Positions 45,276 through 54,332 of a stretch of 64,000 nucleotides of DNA are shown here, in pieces. The stretch spans positions 372,001-436,000 of the forward strand of contig NZ_CP102283.1 of NCBI RefSeq assembly GCF_025150565.1. Reading direction: 5' to 3'. This DNA comes from Granulicatella adiacens ATCC 49175. GTDB lineage: Bacteria; Bacillota; Bacilli; Lactobacillales; Aerococcaceae. The first letter of the stretch is position 1, and the number at the start of each line of letters is the position of its first letter. The notes below the pieces were generated by a model. That model had not been told where the DNA came from. It did no database searches and worked only from the letters and a program-made list of their open reading frames with translations. The position numbers and the translations under genes were made by a program.

Positions 45276-45920
45276 ATGAAATGGAATTTAAAAGAAGACC
45301 TGACAGAACATGAAGGAGAAACAATTCTTAGCAATATAGAAGGTTTCTCCTTCTATATTGTCAGTGCCACAAAAGAAAAAGGATTAGAAATCATTGTTTT
45401 AGATGAGTTTAATGAACGATACACTTTGTTTGATGTAGAAACAACAGGAAGTAGTATTGCCCAAGCTCTTCGAGAAGAAGCCGGTGAAATAGCGACGAAG
45501 TGGATTCATCCTCTTCAAGGAGAACTGAGCGCCACAAAGGAAAAATGGACGGATTGGATTCATTGCAATATTGTCCCTTTTAGTTCTCAACCGTTCAAAA
45601 GGTCTTCAGCGACGATGTTTAGAGTAGAAGAGCAAGGAAAGTGCTATGCCTTGATGACGGAAATCCCGTTCCATAAATTAGGGGTTGCAAGTGAAGAGCG
45701 AGTGTTAATCTTGAATGTGAAAATTGATCCAGACACGAAGGAAAAGCTATTAACGAATGAAGGTTTCTTTGAAGTGTATCATATGAATAAAAAGCATTGG
45801 ATTTCAATTGCGCTGAATGTATGCACAGATGAAGCACTCATCAAAGAGTGTATTTATTTCAGCTACAAATGTGTTGCAAAGAAAGACAATTCTTTACTTT
45901 CTAAAAGAGGTTCGTTATAA
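45276..45920 (+). CDS. MmcQ/YjbR-family-like protein with N-terminal extension
   Basis: A 214-aa cytoplasmic protein. The C-terminal part (about residues 100-205: FRVEEQGKCYALMTEIP, VLILNVKIDPDTKEKLLTNE, VYHMNKKHWISIAL, IKECIYFSYKCVAKK) fits the MmcQ/YjbR CyaY-like fold, which is usually about 120 aa. The first 90 residues are an extension with no clear family (DEFNERYTLFDVE, a Trp-rich WIHPLQ...WTDWIHC stretch). ATG 45276 follows AAGAGG. It lies between uvrB and asd. The function is unknown in the family. Confidence 0.65.
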   Translation: MKWNLKEDLTEHEGETILSNIEGFSFYIVSATKEKGLEIIVLDEFNERYTLFDVETTGSSIAQALREEAGEIATKWIHPLQGELSATKEKWTDWIHCNIVPFSSQPFKRSSATMFRVEEQGKCYALMTEIPFHKLGVASEERVLILNVKIDPDTKEKLLTNEGFFEVYHMNKKHWISIALNVCTDEALIKECIYFSYKCVAKKDNSLLSKRGSL

Positions 45921-45957
45921 TTTTCAACATAGCGTTTTAGCAAAAGGAGATTTTTTT

Positions 45958-46950
45958 ATGGTAAATATTGCAATTGTAGGAGCGACAGGGGTCGTTGGAA
46001 CAAAAATGATTGAACGTTTAGAAGAAAGTGATTTACAAGTAGACCACTTATATCTACTTGCATCAGCACGTTCAGCAGGAAAAGTACTACAGTTTAGAGG
46101 AAAAGAGTATGTAGTCGAAGAATTAACGGAAGACTCCTTCAAGCGTGATATTGACTACGCCATCTTCTCAGCAGGAGGCGGCACTTCATTGAAATTTGCG
46201 CCCATCGCAGAACATGACGGCGTGATTGTCATCGATAACTCAAGCGCATGGAGAATGGATCCAGAGATTGATTTAGTCGTACCGGAATGTAACGCACCAA
46301 CATTAGAGCGCAAAATTATTGCAAATCCAAACTGCTCAACGATTCAATCGGTAGTGCCATTACGTCCATTGCATGATGCATTTGGATTAAAACGTGTGGC
46401 TTATACAACTTACCAAGCTGTTTCAGGTTCTGGACAAGCAGGGATTAACGATTTAAGAAACGGGGAAAAAGGGGAGGCTCCAACAAACTACCCACACCCA
46501 ATTTACAATAATGTATTGCCTCATATCGATGTATTTTTAGAAAATGGCTATACAAAAGAAGAAATGAAAATGATTCAAGAAACTCGCAAGATTCTTGGCT
46601 TGTCAGACGATGTAGCTGTGACAGCCACTTGTGTGCGTGTACCTGTATATAACTCACACTCTGTAGAAATCAATGTGACTTTCGAAAAAGATACAACACC
46701 GGAAGAAATTCGTGCATTATTAGCAAAAGCACCAGGCGTAATCGTATTAGATAAACCTGAGGAAAATGTGTATCCAACACCATTACAAGCAACTGGACAT
46801 GATGAAGTGTACGTGGGACGTATTCGCCGTGACATTTCACAACCAAACAGCTTCCACATCTGGTGTGTGGGCGACAATATTCGTAAAGGTGCTGCGAGCA
46901 ATGCTATCCAAATTGCGGAGTACATTGAAGCGCACAATTTACGTAAATAA
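45958..46950 (+). CDS. asd: Aspartate-semialdehyde dehydrogenase
   Basis: It reduces aspartyl phosphate to aspartate semialdehyde for lysine, diaminopimelate and threonine synthesis. The NADP-binding GATGVVGTKMIE is at residues 8-19, the catalytic Cys in NPNCSTIQ near 124-131, and the base His in RVPVYNSHS near 230-240. Length is 330 aa. ATG 45958 follows AAAAGGAGA; the in-frame start at 45817 lies inside the previous gene. No dap or lysC neighbour is present. Repeat copy F begins five bases after the stop codon in place of a plain terminator. Confidence 0.94.
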   Translation: MVNIAIVGATGVVGTKMIERLEESDLQVDHLYLLASARSAGKVLQFRGKEYVVEELTEDSFKRDIDYAIFSAGGGTSLKFAPIAEHDGVIVIDNSSAWRMDPEIDLVVPECNAPTLERKIIANPNCSTIQSVVPLRPLHDAFGLKRVAYTTYQAVSGSGQAGINDLRNGEKGEAPTNYPHPIYNNVLPHIDVFLENGYTKEEMKMIQETRKILGLSDDVAVTATCVRVPVYNSHSVEINVTFEKDTTPEEIRALLAKAPGVIVLDKPEENVYPTPLQATGHDEVYVGRIRRDISQPNSFHIWCVGDNIRKGAASNAIQIAEYIEAHNLRK

Positions 46951-46955
46951 TGAAA

Positions 46956-47216
46956 TAGAAGACTGGGCACTTGGCTGACAGTATAGTGAATAATGTTGAT
47001 TACTCCAAATCCTTTCGGATATCTTCATAATAGCTATAACGTTGCACTGGTTCGAGCCTAGGTCTCTCACCTTTAAAGCCTCAAAGGGAGCGTACGGAAT
47101 AAAATTCCTACGCTCCCTTTTGCGCATTTAATGCCATTCCACGTTATGGCTATTATAGAATCCGTAAGATTTTTCGTAATCAGCTTTCTAATAAGCAAAA
47201 GTTGCCCAGTCTTCTA
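46956..47216 (-). repeat. Structured intergenic repeat, copy F (reverse orientation)
   Basis: Outermost arms TAGAAGACTGGGCA (46956) and TGCCCAGTCTTCTA (47203) pair perfectly over 14 bp, then GTTGATTAC/GTAATCAGC, CGGAT/ATCCG and ATAATAGC/GCTATTAT with AACGT/ACGTT. P2 is GGGAGCGTA (47086) with TACGCTCCC (47109), inner GGAAT/ATTCC and bulged C (47095). The P3 strand GGTCTCTCACC is intact. It lies directly after asd. The rest up to 47473 holds only a -10-like TACAAT (47435) with TGA in front for the next gene. Confidence 0.9.
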
Positions 47217-47473
47217 ATGATTATTTACTCCACTAGACCAAACGGTTAGGTTAAAAAAGGTTTCCTTGAAGATGGAATAACTTGATATATCATTTATGAT
47301 ACGTATTCTAAATGATGCATTTTTAGAAATTTAAAAGTGAATGTCACATTTTTGTTACGTAATATAATTGTTACATCTCTTATTATCAAAAACAGGAATC
47401 GAGGGATTCTGCTTTTGCACGGCATAAATTGTGATACAATAAAAGTACTATTGATGTAAAAGGAAGTATGATT

Positions 47474-49198
47474 GTGAATCAATTAAAACCTTATTTAAAG
47501 CCATATTTGAAAGAAACAATATTGGCACCTTTATTCAAATTATTCGAAGCAATTTTGGAGTTATTAGTACCGCTTATAATGGCAGTCATCATTGACAAAG
47601 GGATTGGAAACCAAGATACCTCCTTAATCCTTGGTCAAGGGGCTATTTTAATCGTCCTAGGGATTTTAGGGGTCGTCGTGTCCATTACGGCCCAATATTA
47701 TGCTGCTAAAGCGGCAACTGGATTTACAGCGGACGTGAGACAGGCGCTCTTTTCAAAAATTCAATACTTCAGTTTCTCGCAACTGGATGAGCTGGGGAAT
47801 GACACTTTACTGACACGTTTGACGAGTGATATGAATCTCGTGCAAAACGGGTTAAACATCGCGCTTCGTCTGTTGCTTCGTTCGCCGTTTATCGTTGGCG
47901 GAGCGATTGTGATGGCATTTGTCGTGAATGTGGAAATGGCGTGGACGTTTGCCATTACGGTGCCGATTTTAGCAGTCGTTGTATTCGGGATTATTTATTG
48001 GACGATTCCAATGTATCGCCGTGTTCAAGGGCAACTAGATCGGATTATGCGTCTGGTTCATGAGAATTTACTGGGTGTTCGTGTGATTCGCGCATTTAAC
48101 CGTGAAAAAAAAGAAATTCAGTCGTTTAGAGAAGATACCGAAGTGTTGAATCAGGCGCAACAAAAGGTGAGTGCTCTATCAGGAGCTATGAACCCTATTA
48201 CGTTTGTGATTGTGAATGTAGCGCTCATCGTCATTTTATATAGTGGGGCGATAAAAGTGGATACAGGAACGTTGTCAAAAGGGGACGTCATCGCCTTAAC
48301 AAACTATATGTCACAAATTCTAGTGGAACTTGTAAAATTAGCCAATCTTATCGTGTTAATGACGAAATCCGTTGCGAGTGCTGAGCGTATCGACAATATT
48401 CTATCGATGGAACCGGATATGGTCGAAGGAACCAAAGACGTTCATCCAGATAATGAGGTGGCTGTGGCGTTTAAAGACGTGACGCTGACATATCAAGGGG
48501 ACCAAAATGCAGCGCTCAACCATATCTCCTTTACCGCGTTAAAAGGAGAAACCATCGGCGTTATCGGTGGGACTGGTAGTGGAAAATCGTCTCTTGTGAA
48601 TATGATTCCTCGTTTCTATGATGCGACCGAGGGAAGTGTAGAGGTGTTCGGGGAAAACGTTCGTGACTACCGATTTGCATCGATTCGTGGCGCAGTCGGA
48701 ATGGTCTTGCAAAAGGCGCAACTCTTCCGTGGAACGATTGCCGACAATGTCCGTTTTGGATATGCATCTGCTTCAAGTGAAGTCGTAGAACAGGCACTCG
48801 GTGTCGCTCAAGCCAGCGAATTTGTTGAAACGAAAGAAGGCGGACTGGATTATGGCATTGAACAAAATGGACGCAACTTATCAGGTGGGCAAAAGCAACG
48901 GATGACGATTGCCCGTGCGATTGCGAAACAAGCACCAATTTTAATTTTAGATGATAGTGCTTCGGCATTAGACTTTGCGACCGATGCAAAATTACGTGAG
49001 GCCATCAAGAACCAAACGCCACGTCCAACAACCTTTATCGTGTCGCAACGGGCGGCTTCTGTGCAGTACGCAGACTTAATTCTTGTGCTTGATGAAGGGA
49101 ATCTGGTCGGCAAGGGCACGCATGAAGAGCTATTAGCCAATAACGAAATTTATCAAGAAATTTACTATTCACAATTTCCAAAGGAGGATGAAGCGTGA
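47474..49198 (+). CDS. ABC exporter subunit 1 (degenerate ATP site half)
   Basis: A 574-aa half-transporter of the multidrug type: membrane domain about residues 1-310 with six segments, nucleotide-binding domain after that. Walker A GGTGSGKSS and the signature LSGGQKQRM are intact, but Walker B reads ILILDDSASALD (Asp instead of the catalytic Glu) and the switch His is Gln in IVSQRAAS. This is the pattern of the non-catalytic half of heterodimeric exporters such as BmrC or LmrC. GTG 47474 is preferred, because AGGAAG lies nine bases upstream; ATG 47468 is two codons earlier. It is coupled to subunit 2 by a 4-base overlap. Confidence 0.88.
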   Translation: MNQLKPYLKPYLKETILAPLFKLFEAILELLVPLIMAVIIDKGIGNQDTSLILGQGAILIVLGILGVVVSITAQYYAAKAATGFTADVRQALFSKIQYFSFSQLDELGNDTLLTRLTSDMNLVQNGLNIALRLLLRSPFIVGGAIVMAFVVNVEMAWTFAITVPILAVVVFGIIYWTIPMYRRVQGQLDRIMRLVHENLLGVRVIRAFNREKKEIQSFREDTEVLNQAQQKVSALSGAMNPITFVIVNVALIVILYSGAIKVDTGTLSKGDVIALTNYMSQILVELVKLANLIVLMTKSVASAERIDNILSMEPDMVEGTKDVHPDNEVAVAFKDVTLTYQGDQNAALNHISFTALKGETIGVIGGTGSGKSSLVNMIPRFYDATEGSVEVFGENVRDYRFASIRGAVGMVLQKAQLFRGTIADNVRFGYASASSEVVEQALGVAQASEFVETKEGGLDYGIEQNGRNLSGGQKQRMTIARAIAKQAPILILDDSASALDFATDAKLREAIKNQTPRPTTFIVSQRAASVQYADLILVLDEGNLVGKGTHEELLANNEIYQEIYYSQFPKEDEA

Positions 49199-50940
49199 GA
49201 CAGAAAACTCAATGGGAAACCGTCCGTAAAGTCCTCCGCTACATCCGTCGCTACCGAATTTACTTTGTAGCGTCCATTCTTTTGGCAAGTGTGAATGTAT
49301 TTGGGACGTTAATGATTCCAAAATTAGTCGGGGAAGCCGTGGACCAAATGCTGGACACCGGGCAAGTCTTCTATGAAGGACTATTTGCCATCCTATGGCA
49401 GATTGCACTTTTTACGGCAGTGGCAGCTATTGCGCAGTGGTTTATGAACCTTAGCAATAACAAGATGACTTACTCGGTTGTGCGTGACCTTCGTAGAGAC
49501 GCGCTTGAAAAAATCGAGACATTACCGCTCAGTTATTTAGATATTCATCCAGCTGGAGAAATCGAGAGCCGTATCATCGCGGATGCGGATCAATTTGCGG
49601 ATGGACTGTTGATGGGATTCACGCAGTTGTTTACAGGTGTGATGACGATACTAGGAACCTTAGTGTTTATGCTGAGCGTGAATGTGACACTAACGCTCGT
49701 GGTAGTGGTGATAACGCCAGTATCCTTTGTAATGGCTAGCTTTGTCGCGAAAAAATCCTATCATTTCTTTAAACAACAATCTGAAATTCGTGGAGACCAA
49801 ACCGCCTATATGAATGAGATGATTGAGGGGACACGAGTGGTGACGGCCTTCCAGCAACAAGAAAAAGTCATCGAGGACTTCTCGGTGATTAATAAGGAGT
49901 TAACGGATGTATCGCTTAAAGCTATCTTCTTCTCGAGCATTACCAATCCGGCAACGCGCTTTGTTAATAGCATCGTCTATACCAGTGTGGGCGTGTTCGG
50001 AGCGTTCTTCGTGATTAGCGGTGGCGTGACGGTCGGTCAATTATCAGCCTTCCTCAGTTACGCCAACCAATATACGAAACCATTCAATGAAATCTCAGGG
50101 GTTATTACCGAACTTCAAAATGCGATTGCTTGTGCCAACCGCGTATTTGAACTATTGGAACAACCGTCCGAACGTCCAGAACGAGAAGGTGCGGTCTCTC
50201 CTGAAACCTTTGATGGAGTGGTGGAATTTAGCCATGTGGACTTCTCTTATGTGAAAGGCCAACCGCTGATTGAAGACTTCTCGCTGGATGTCAAACCAGG
50301 GCAACGCGTGGCGATTGTCGGTCCAACCGGAAGCGGAAAGACGACATTAATTAACTTATTGATGCGTTTCTATGAGATTAATAGTGGAAAATTAGCTATC
50401 GATGGCCATTCGATTGAAGACATCTCCCGTCATTCATTGCGAAATGGATTTGGAATGGTGCTTCAAGAAACATGGCTTCAAACAGGTACGGTGCGTGAAA
50501 ATATCACGATGGGAAATCCGACGATTAGCGAAGAAGAGATGATTCGCATCGCTAAACTCTGCCATATTCATGGATTCGTGAGCCGTCTGCCGCAAGGGTA
50601 TGATACGGTGATTTCAGATGACGGTGGGGATTTCTCACAAGGACAAAAACAATTGCTCTGCATCGCGCGTGTCATGATGGGACAACCGAATATGCTGATT
50701 CTCGATGAAGCAACGTCTTCCATCGATACGCGTACCGAATTGAAGATTCAAGAAGCTTTCCAACATTTGATGGAAGGGCGCACGAGCTTTATTGTGGCGC
50801 ACCGCTTGTCGACGATTCGTACAGCCGATGTGATTCTTGTCTTAAAAGACGGACATGTCATTGAAAAAGGAAATCATGCCAGCTTGATGGAGCAACGTGG
50901 GTTTTACTACAATCTCTATCAAAGTCAGTGGCAACATTAA
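49195..50940 (+). CDS. ABC exporter subunit 2 (catalytic half)
   Basis: A 581-aa half-transporter with six transmembrane segments (about residues 20-310) and a C-terminal nucleotide-binding domain. Walker A GPTGSGKTT, Walker B MLILDEATSSID with catalytic Glu, and the switch His in VAHRLST are canonical. The signature is degenerate, DFSQGQKQ instead of LSGGQ. Together with subunit 1 this gives one consensus site (Walker A/B from here, signature from subunit 1) and one degenerate site. GTG 49195 follows AAGGAGG and overlaps the previous stop codon. Likely a drug or lipid exporter; substrate unknown. Confidence 0.9.
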   Translation: MRQKTQWETVRKVLRYIRRYRIYFVASILLASVNVFGTLMIPKLVGEAVDQMLDTGQVFYEGLFAILWQIALFTAVAAIAQWFMNLSNNKMTYSVVRDLRRDALEKIETLPLSYLDIHPAGEIESRIIADADQFADGLLMGFTQLFTGVMTILGTLVFMLSVNVTLTLVVVVITPVSFVMASFVAKKSYHFFKQQSEIRGDQTAYMNEMIEGTRVVTAFQQQEKVIEDFSVINKELTDVSLKAIFFSSITNPATRFVNSIVYTSVGVFGAFFVISGGVTVGQLSAFLSYANQYTKPFNEISGVITELQNAIACANRVFELLEQPSERPEREGAVSPETFDGVVEFSHVDFSYVKGQPLIEDFSLDVKPGQRVAIVGPTGSGKTTLINLLMRFYEINSGKLAIDGHSIEDISRHSLRNGFGMVLQETWLQTGTVRENITMGNPTISEEEMIRIAKLCHIHGFVSRLPQGYDTVISDDGGDFSQGQKQLLCIARVMMGQPNMLILDEATSSIDTRTELKIQEAFQHLMEGRTSFIVAHRLSTIRTADVILVLKDGHVIEKGNHASLMEQRGFYYNLYQSQWQH

Positions 50941-50943
50941 ACT

Positions 50944-50985
50944 AAAAAGAAGCGTAGACTCTATAAAAAGGGTCTACGCTTCTTT
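50944..50985. terminator. Terminator-like hairpin after the exporter pair
   Basis: AAAGAAGCGTAGAC pairs perfectly with GTCTACGCTTCTTT around a 12-13-base loop. The following T run is short, so termination is less certain. Confidence 0.7.
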
Positions 50986-51002
50986 GAATGGCTGAAAGTA
51001 GA

Positions 51003-51024
51003 AAATTATCATATATGATAATTT
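51003..51024. repeat. 22-bp perfect palindrome
   Basis: AAATTATCATA and its exact complement meet without a spacer. It lies between convergent genes, 8 bases from the stop codon of the ABC-F gene and far from either start, so it is not an obvious operator. The central CATATATG is shared with the palindrome at 1156-1194. Confidence 0.5.
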
Positions 51025-51031
51025 CAAACGA

Positions 51032-52981
51032 TTATTGATTAAATTCTTCTAAAGCTATAGAAGCTTCTTCCCATTTGGCGAGAAGCGTTTCTTGACGTTC
51101 AAGAAGGGAACCTTCTTCGGTTGAGAGGGCAGCGGATTTATCTGGATCAGAATAGTTTTCTTCCAGCGTCATTGCCTCGTGCACTTGTTCTAGCGCCTCT
51201 TCGATATCGTGCATCTCTGTTTCGAGTTGCTCGATACGTCGAGTGAGCGTGCGGATTTGACGTTGCTCTTCTTTAGAGGCATGGTAGCTAGCTTTGGCTT
51301 CTGTCATCGGCTGAGCGCTTGTTGCTTCAACACTCTTGGCTTCTTGCAGTGCGGCGAGTTCTTCTTTTTCTTGTTTCTTCTCAAGATAGTAGTCGTAGTC
51401 GCCAAGGTAGAGTGTGCTTCCTGTTTCTTCGATTTCAAGAATGGCCGTTGCGACCTTGTTGATAAAGAAACGGTCATGGGATACGAAACAAATCGTACCA
51501 TCGTAGTCGATGAGGGCATCCTCTAATACTTCTTTACTGTCGATATCCAAGTGGTTGGTTGGTTCGTCGAGCAGTAGGAAATTATCATGCTCCAGTGACA
51601 ATTTGCAAAGGGCTAGTCGGGCTTTTTCACCCCCGCTGAGTTGAGCGGTTGTTTTTTCAACGTCACTTCCGGAGAATAGGAAGCTTCCGAGAATCGAACG
51701 CACATCTTTTTCGGGCATCGTTGAGTGACGAGACCAAAGCTCTTCTAGAACTGTTTGGTTGGTAGAAAGGCCAGCCAAGTTTTGGTCATAGTAGCCAACT
51801 TGAACGCCAGCTCCTAAGTCAATTGAGCCTTTGATTAAAGGAAGTTCACCCGTAATCGACTTCAAGAGGGTTGATTTCCCAATTCCGTTAGGCCCCACAA
51901 TGGCAATAGCTTCACGCTTGCGAATTTGGAAGGAAATCGGACCGCTCAAGGCTTCGTGGTCGTAACCAATATAAGCATCGTTTACTTGTAATACTTGGTT
52001 TCCGGATTCGCGTTCTACGGTAAATTCAAATCGAGCAGAGCGTTGATCGCCTTTTGGTTTCTCCAATCGTTCCATTTTCTCTAATTTTTTACGACGGGAT
52101 TGCGCGCGTTTTGTAGTTGAGGCGCGCACTAAGTTTTTTGCGATGAATTCTTCTAAGTCATGGATTTCTTGTTGCTGCTTCTCGTAAGCTTTTTGCTTGA
52201 GCAAATAGCGTTGTTCACGTTCCTCTAAATAGTGTGAGTAGTTTCCCTTATAATATTCACAGGCTTTATGGCTGATTTCATAAACCTCATTACACACGCG
52301 GTCTAAGAAATATTGGTCGTGGGATACAATCACAAGAGCGCAATTTGAAGAGCGTAAATACTCCTCTAGCCATGTTAAGGTTTCAATATCCAGGTGGTTT
52401 GTCGGTTCGTCTAAAATCAGTAAGTCGTGTTTCTCTAATAAAATACGCGCTAAGGCTAAACGAGTACGTTGACCACCAGAGAGCGATTGAATCGGTTGGT
52501 CATAGTCTTCTGGATAGAAACGGAATCCATGAAGCACTGTACGGATTTCAGATTCGTATCCATATGCGTTCTTTTGGTTCAATTCTTCTTGCAGTTGGTC
52601 ATAGCGTTTTAAGGCGAGTTCGTAGGCTGCAGGGTCACTAAGAAGGTCGGGATTCCCGAGTTGTTCAGCCGCTTTCTGTGCTTGTTTCTTCAAAATTTCT
52701 ACGTCTTCGTAGAGATGAATCATTTCTTCCCAAACGGTTTTCGTTGAATCGATGGCCGCATATTGGTCTAAGTAACCGATGGATAGGTCTTTTTTCTTTG
52801 AGACAGAGCCAAGAGAAGGTTCTTCGATACCAGCCAACATTTTTAACAGCGTTGATTTTCCGGTACCATTACGTCCAACGATGGCAATCCGCGAATTTTC
52901 TTGAATATGAATCGTAATATTTTCAAATAGGACTTCATCTGCAAAAGTTCGAGCGAGTCCTTGTCCTTGTAGTAGTATCAT
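51032..52981 (-). CDS. ABC-F family ATPase (YdiF-like)
   Basis: A 649-aa soluble protein with two nucleotide-binding domains and no membrane part, acting on the ribosome. First domain: Walker A GRNGTGKST near residues 37-45, signature LSGGQRTRLAL, Walker B LLILDEPTNHLD. A linker of about 80 basic residues (ARASTTKRAQSRRKKLEKMERLEKPKG) follows. Second domain: GPNGIGKST, LSGGEKARLAL, FLLLDEPTNHLD. The C-terminal region (about 560-645) is a charged coiled coil, typical for YdiF and relatives. A resistance-type ABC-F is possible but the housekeeping type fits better. It is convergent with the exporter pair. Confidence 0.9.
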   Translation of the reverse strand: MILLQGQGLARTFADEVLFENITIHIQENSRIAIVGRNGTGKSTLLKMLAGIEEPSLGSVSKKKDLSIGYLDQYAAIDSTKTVWEEMIHLYEDVEILKKQAQKAAEQLGNPDLLSDPAAYELALKRYDQLQEELNQKNAYGYESEIRTVLHGFRFYPEDYDQPIQSLSGGQRTRLALARILLEKHDLLILDEPTNHLDIETLTWLEEYLRSSNCALVIVSHDQYFLDRVCNEVYEISHKACEYYKGNYSHYLEEREQRYLLKQKAYEKQQQEIHDLEEFIAKNLVRASTTKRAQSRRKKLEKMERLEKPKGDQRSARFEFTVERESGNQVLQVNDAYIGYDHEALSGPISFQIRKREAIAIVGPNGIGKSTLLKSITGELPLIKGSIDLGAGVQVGYYDQNLAGLSTNQTVLEELWSRHSTMPEKDVRSILGSFLFSGSDVEKTTAQLSGGEKARLALCKLSLEHDNFLLLDEPTNHLDIDSKEVLEDALIDYDGTICFVSHDRFFINKVATAILEIEETGSTLYLGDYDYYLEKKQEKEELAALQEAKSVEATSAQPMTEAKASYHASKEEQRQIRTLTRRIEQLETEMHDIEEALEQVHEAMTLEENYSDPDKSAALSTEEGSLLERQETLLAKWEEASIALEEFNQ

Positions 52982-53082
52982 GATAGGTCCTTTCAGTGAG
53001 TATTCATCTCATTCTATCATAAAAAAGAGGTGGACAATATTGAAAAGAATCCAAGATTGTTTTCACATTCACAAACAATAGG

Positions 53083-53187
53083 TTGTGAATAAAATCGTAC
53101 AAGCATTGCTGTATATAAGTGGATTTTATAGGAGTAAGTGAGGAGTAAACAAAGTATTTGTGAAAATTCACATCGTTGTGATAGAAT
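53083..53187 (+). promoter_or_regulatory. rex promoter with inverted TTGTGA-type motifs (putative autoregulation)
   Basis: -35 TTGTGA (53158) and -10 TAGAAT (53182) with an 18-base spacer. The -35 is part of TTGTGAAAATTCACA, and TTCACATCGTTGTGA follows. Farther up, TTCACAA and TTGTGAA lie 8 bases apart around 53070-53092. Rex binds TTGTGAA-N4-TTCACAA; the half-sites are right but the spacing is not canonical. Confidence 0.55.
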
Positions 53188-53220
53188 ACGCATGGATGTA
53201 AAAGAAAAGGAGTCATAGAC

Positions 53221-53868
53221 ATGAAAGATTATAAAGAAATGAAAGAAATCGAAGTGCCACGTGCAACTGCAAAACGTTTGGCCATTTATCATCGTTATTT
53301 ACGTTTCTTGCATGATGCAGGAAAACGTCGTATTTCATCAACTGAATTAAGTGAAGCTGTAAAAGTAGATAGCGCAACGATTCGTCGTGATTTTTCTTAT
53401 TTTGGAGCTTTAGGAAAACGTGGATATGGATATGATGTAGAATACTTATTGGAATTCTTCAGCCATACGTTAAACCAAGATCGCTTAACAAATGTAGCTT
53501 TAGTGGGTGTTGGTAAATTAGGACAAGCTTTATTAAACTACAATTTCCACCAAAGCAACAATGTTCGAATCAGTGCGGCATTTGATGTGAACCCTGATAT
53601 CGTCGGAACGATTCAAACAGGAGTACCTGTATATAGCATGGATGAAATGATTGAACAATTAAAAGTTCAACAAATTCAAGTAGCGATTCTAACCGTTCCT
53701 CAAGATGTAGCTCAAGATACAGCAGATCGTATTGTGGAAGCAAATGTTCGAGGCATTTTAAACTTCACACCAATTCGATTAAATGCTCCAGAAAACGTTC
53801 GAGTTCAAAACGTAGACTTAACAAACGAACTTCAAACTCTAATTTATTTCCTCGATAATCAAAAATAG
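53221..53868 (+). CDS. rex: Redox-sensing transcriptional repressor Rex
   Basis: A 215-aa repressor that senses the NADH/NAD+ ratio and controls fermentation and respiration genes. The winged helix lies at about residues 15-75 ([26 protein letters not shown]) and the Rossmann NAD domain has [12 protein letters not shown] near residues 97-108. The C-terminal swapped helix [13 protein letters not shown] is present. ATG 53221 follows AAAGGAG. It stands alone, with its own terminator. The nearby TTGTGA repeats suggest it controls itself. The gene order rex-groES matches other Firmicutes except for the inserted scar. Confidence 0.94.
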   Translation: MKDYKEMKEIEVPRATAKRLAIYHRYLRFLHDAGKRRISSTELSEAVKVDSATIRRDFSYFGALGKRGYGYDVEYLLEFFSHTLNQDRLTNVALVGVGKLGQALLNYNFHQSNNVRISAAFDVNPDIVGTIQTGVPVYSMDEMIEQLKVQQIQVAILTVPQDVAQDTADRIVEANVRGILNFTPIRLNAPENVRVQNVDLTNELQTLIYFLDNQK

Positions 53869-53869
53869 A

Positions 53870-53927
53870 AGATAGTGCATGATAGAAAAGCCTTTATAAC
53901 AAGGTTTCTATTATGCCTATCTTTTTT
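53870..53927 (+). terminator. Intrinsic terminator of rex
   Basis: AGATAG-GCAT-ATAGAAA pairs with TTTCTAT-ATGC-TATCT with small bulges, followed by TTTTTT. Confidence 0.85.
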
Positions 53928-53962
53928 ATTGTCTAATATGTTTAGGTATGTGTTTAGATATT

Positions 53963-54185
53963 TTAAAACCCCACATAATTCGCAAACAGTTTAGCACTAT
54001 TTTCACGGCTATTTTCTGTTACGTGTGTATAGATATTCATAGTAGTTTGAATATCAGAATGTCCTAACCGTTCTTGAACATCTTTCATAGGTACGCCACT
54101 TTCAAAATGTAAGCTACAATGAGTGTGCATAAAACCATGAATAGAAATGATTTCGAACCCATTTTTAATACAATTTAATTTGTAC
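53963..54185 (-). pseudogene. Remnant of a phage/ICE-type tyrosine integrase (C terminus)
   Basis: The minus strand encodes about 70 residues ending in a stop: SIHGFMHTHCSLHFESG, VPMKDVQERLGHSDIQTT, MNIYTHVTE. This is the C-terminal catalytic end of integrases of the lactobacillal phage/ICE type. The family reads HGFRHTH, so the catalytic Arg of the HxxR box is Met here, while the Tyr in NIYTHV remains. There is no start, and the frame is cut off at the 32-bp direct repeat (54174). It is a decayed relic of a past integration. Confidence 0.8.
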
Positions 54186-54205
54186 TAAATCTTGACAAAG
54201 GACCA
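54174..54205 (+). repeat. 32-bp direct repeat, left copy
   Basis: It matches 54860-54891 at 31 of 32 positions (contains TTTGTACTAAATCTTGACA). The two copies enclose an EXLDI gene and the left one cuts the integrase remnant, so they are candidate attachment or element ends. Confidence 0.75.
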
Positions 54206-54332
54206 ATTGTCTTTTTGCTGTAAATATTATACACTTGTAGTATTAGAATAAAAAGAAAAAAATATATTGAATATTAAGATTTAAAAAGTACCTGCTTTAC
54301 ATAAAAAATTAAATATAAGGAGTGAGCATAAG

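Noticed and set aside
48561-48989. Minus-strand ORF of 142 aa inside the exporter subunit 1 gene
   Set aside because: Antisense shadow, rich in His/Arg/Ser as expected for the reverse frame.
53963-54185. Functional integrase gene
   Set aside because: Only the last 70 or so residues remain and the catalytic Arg is lost.
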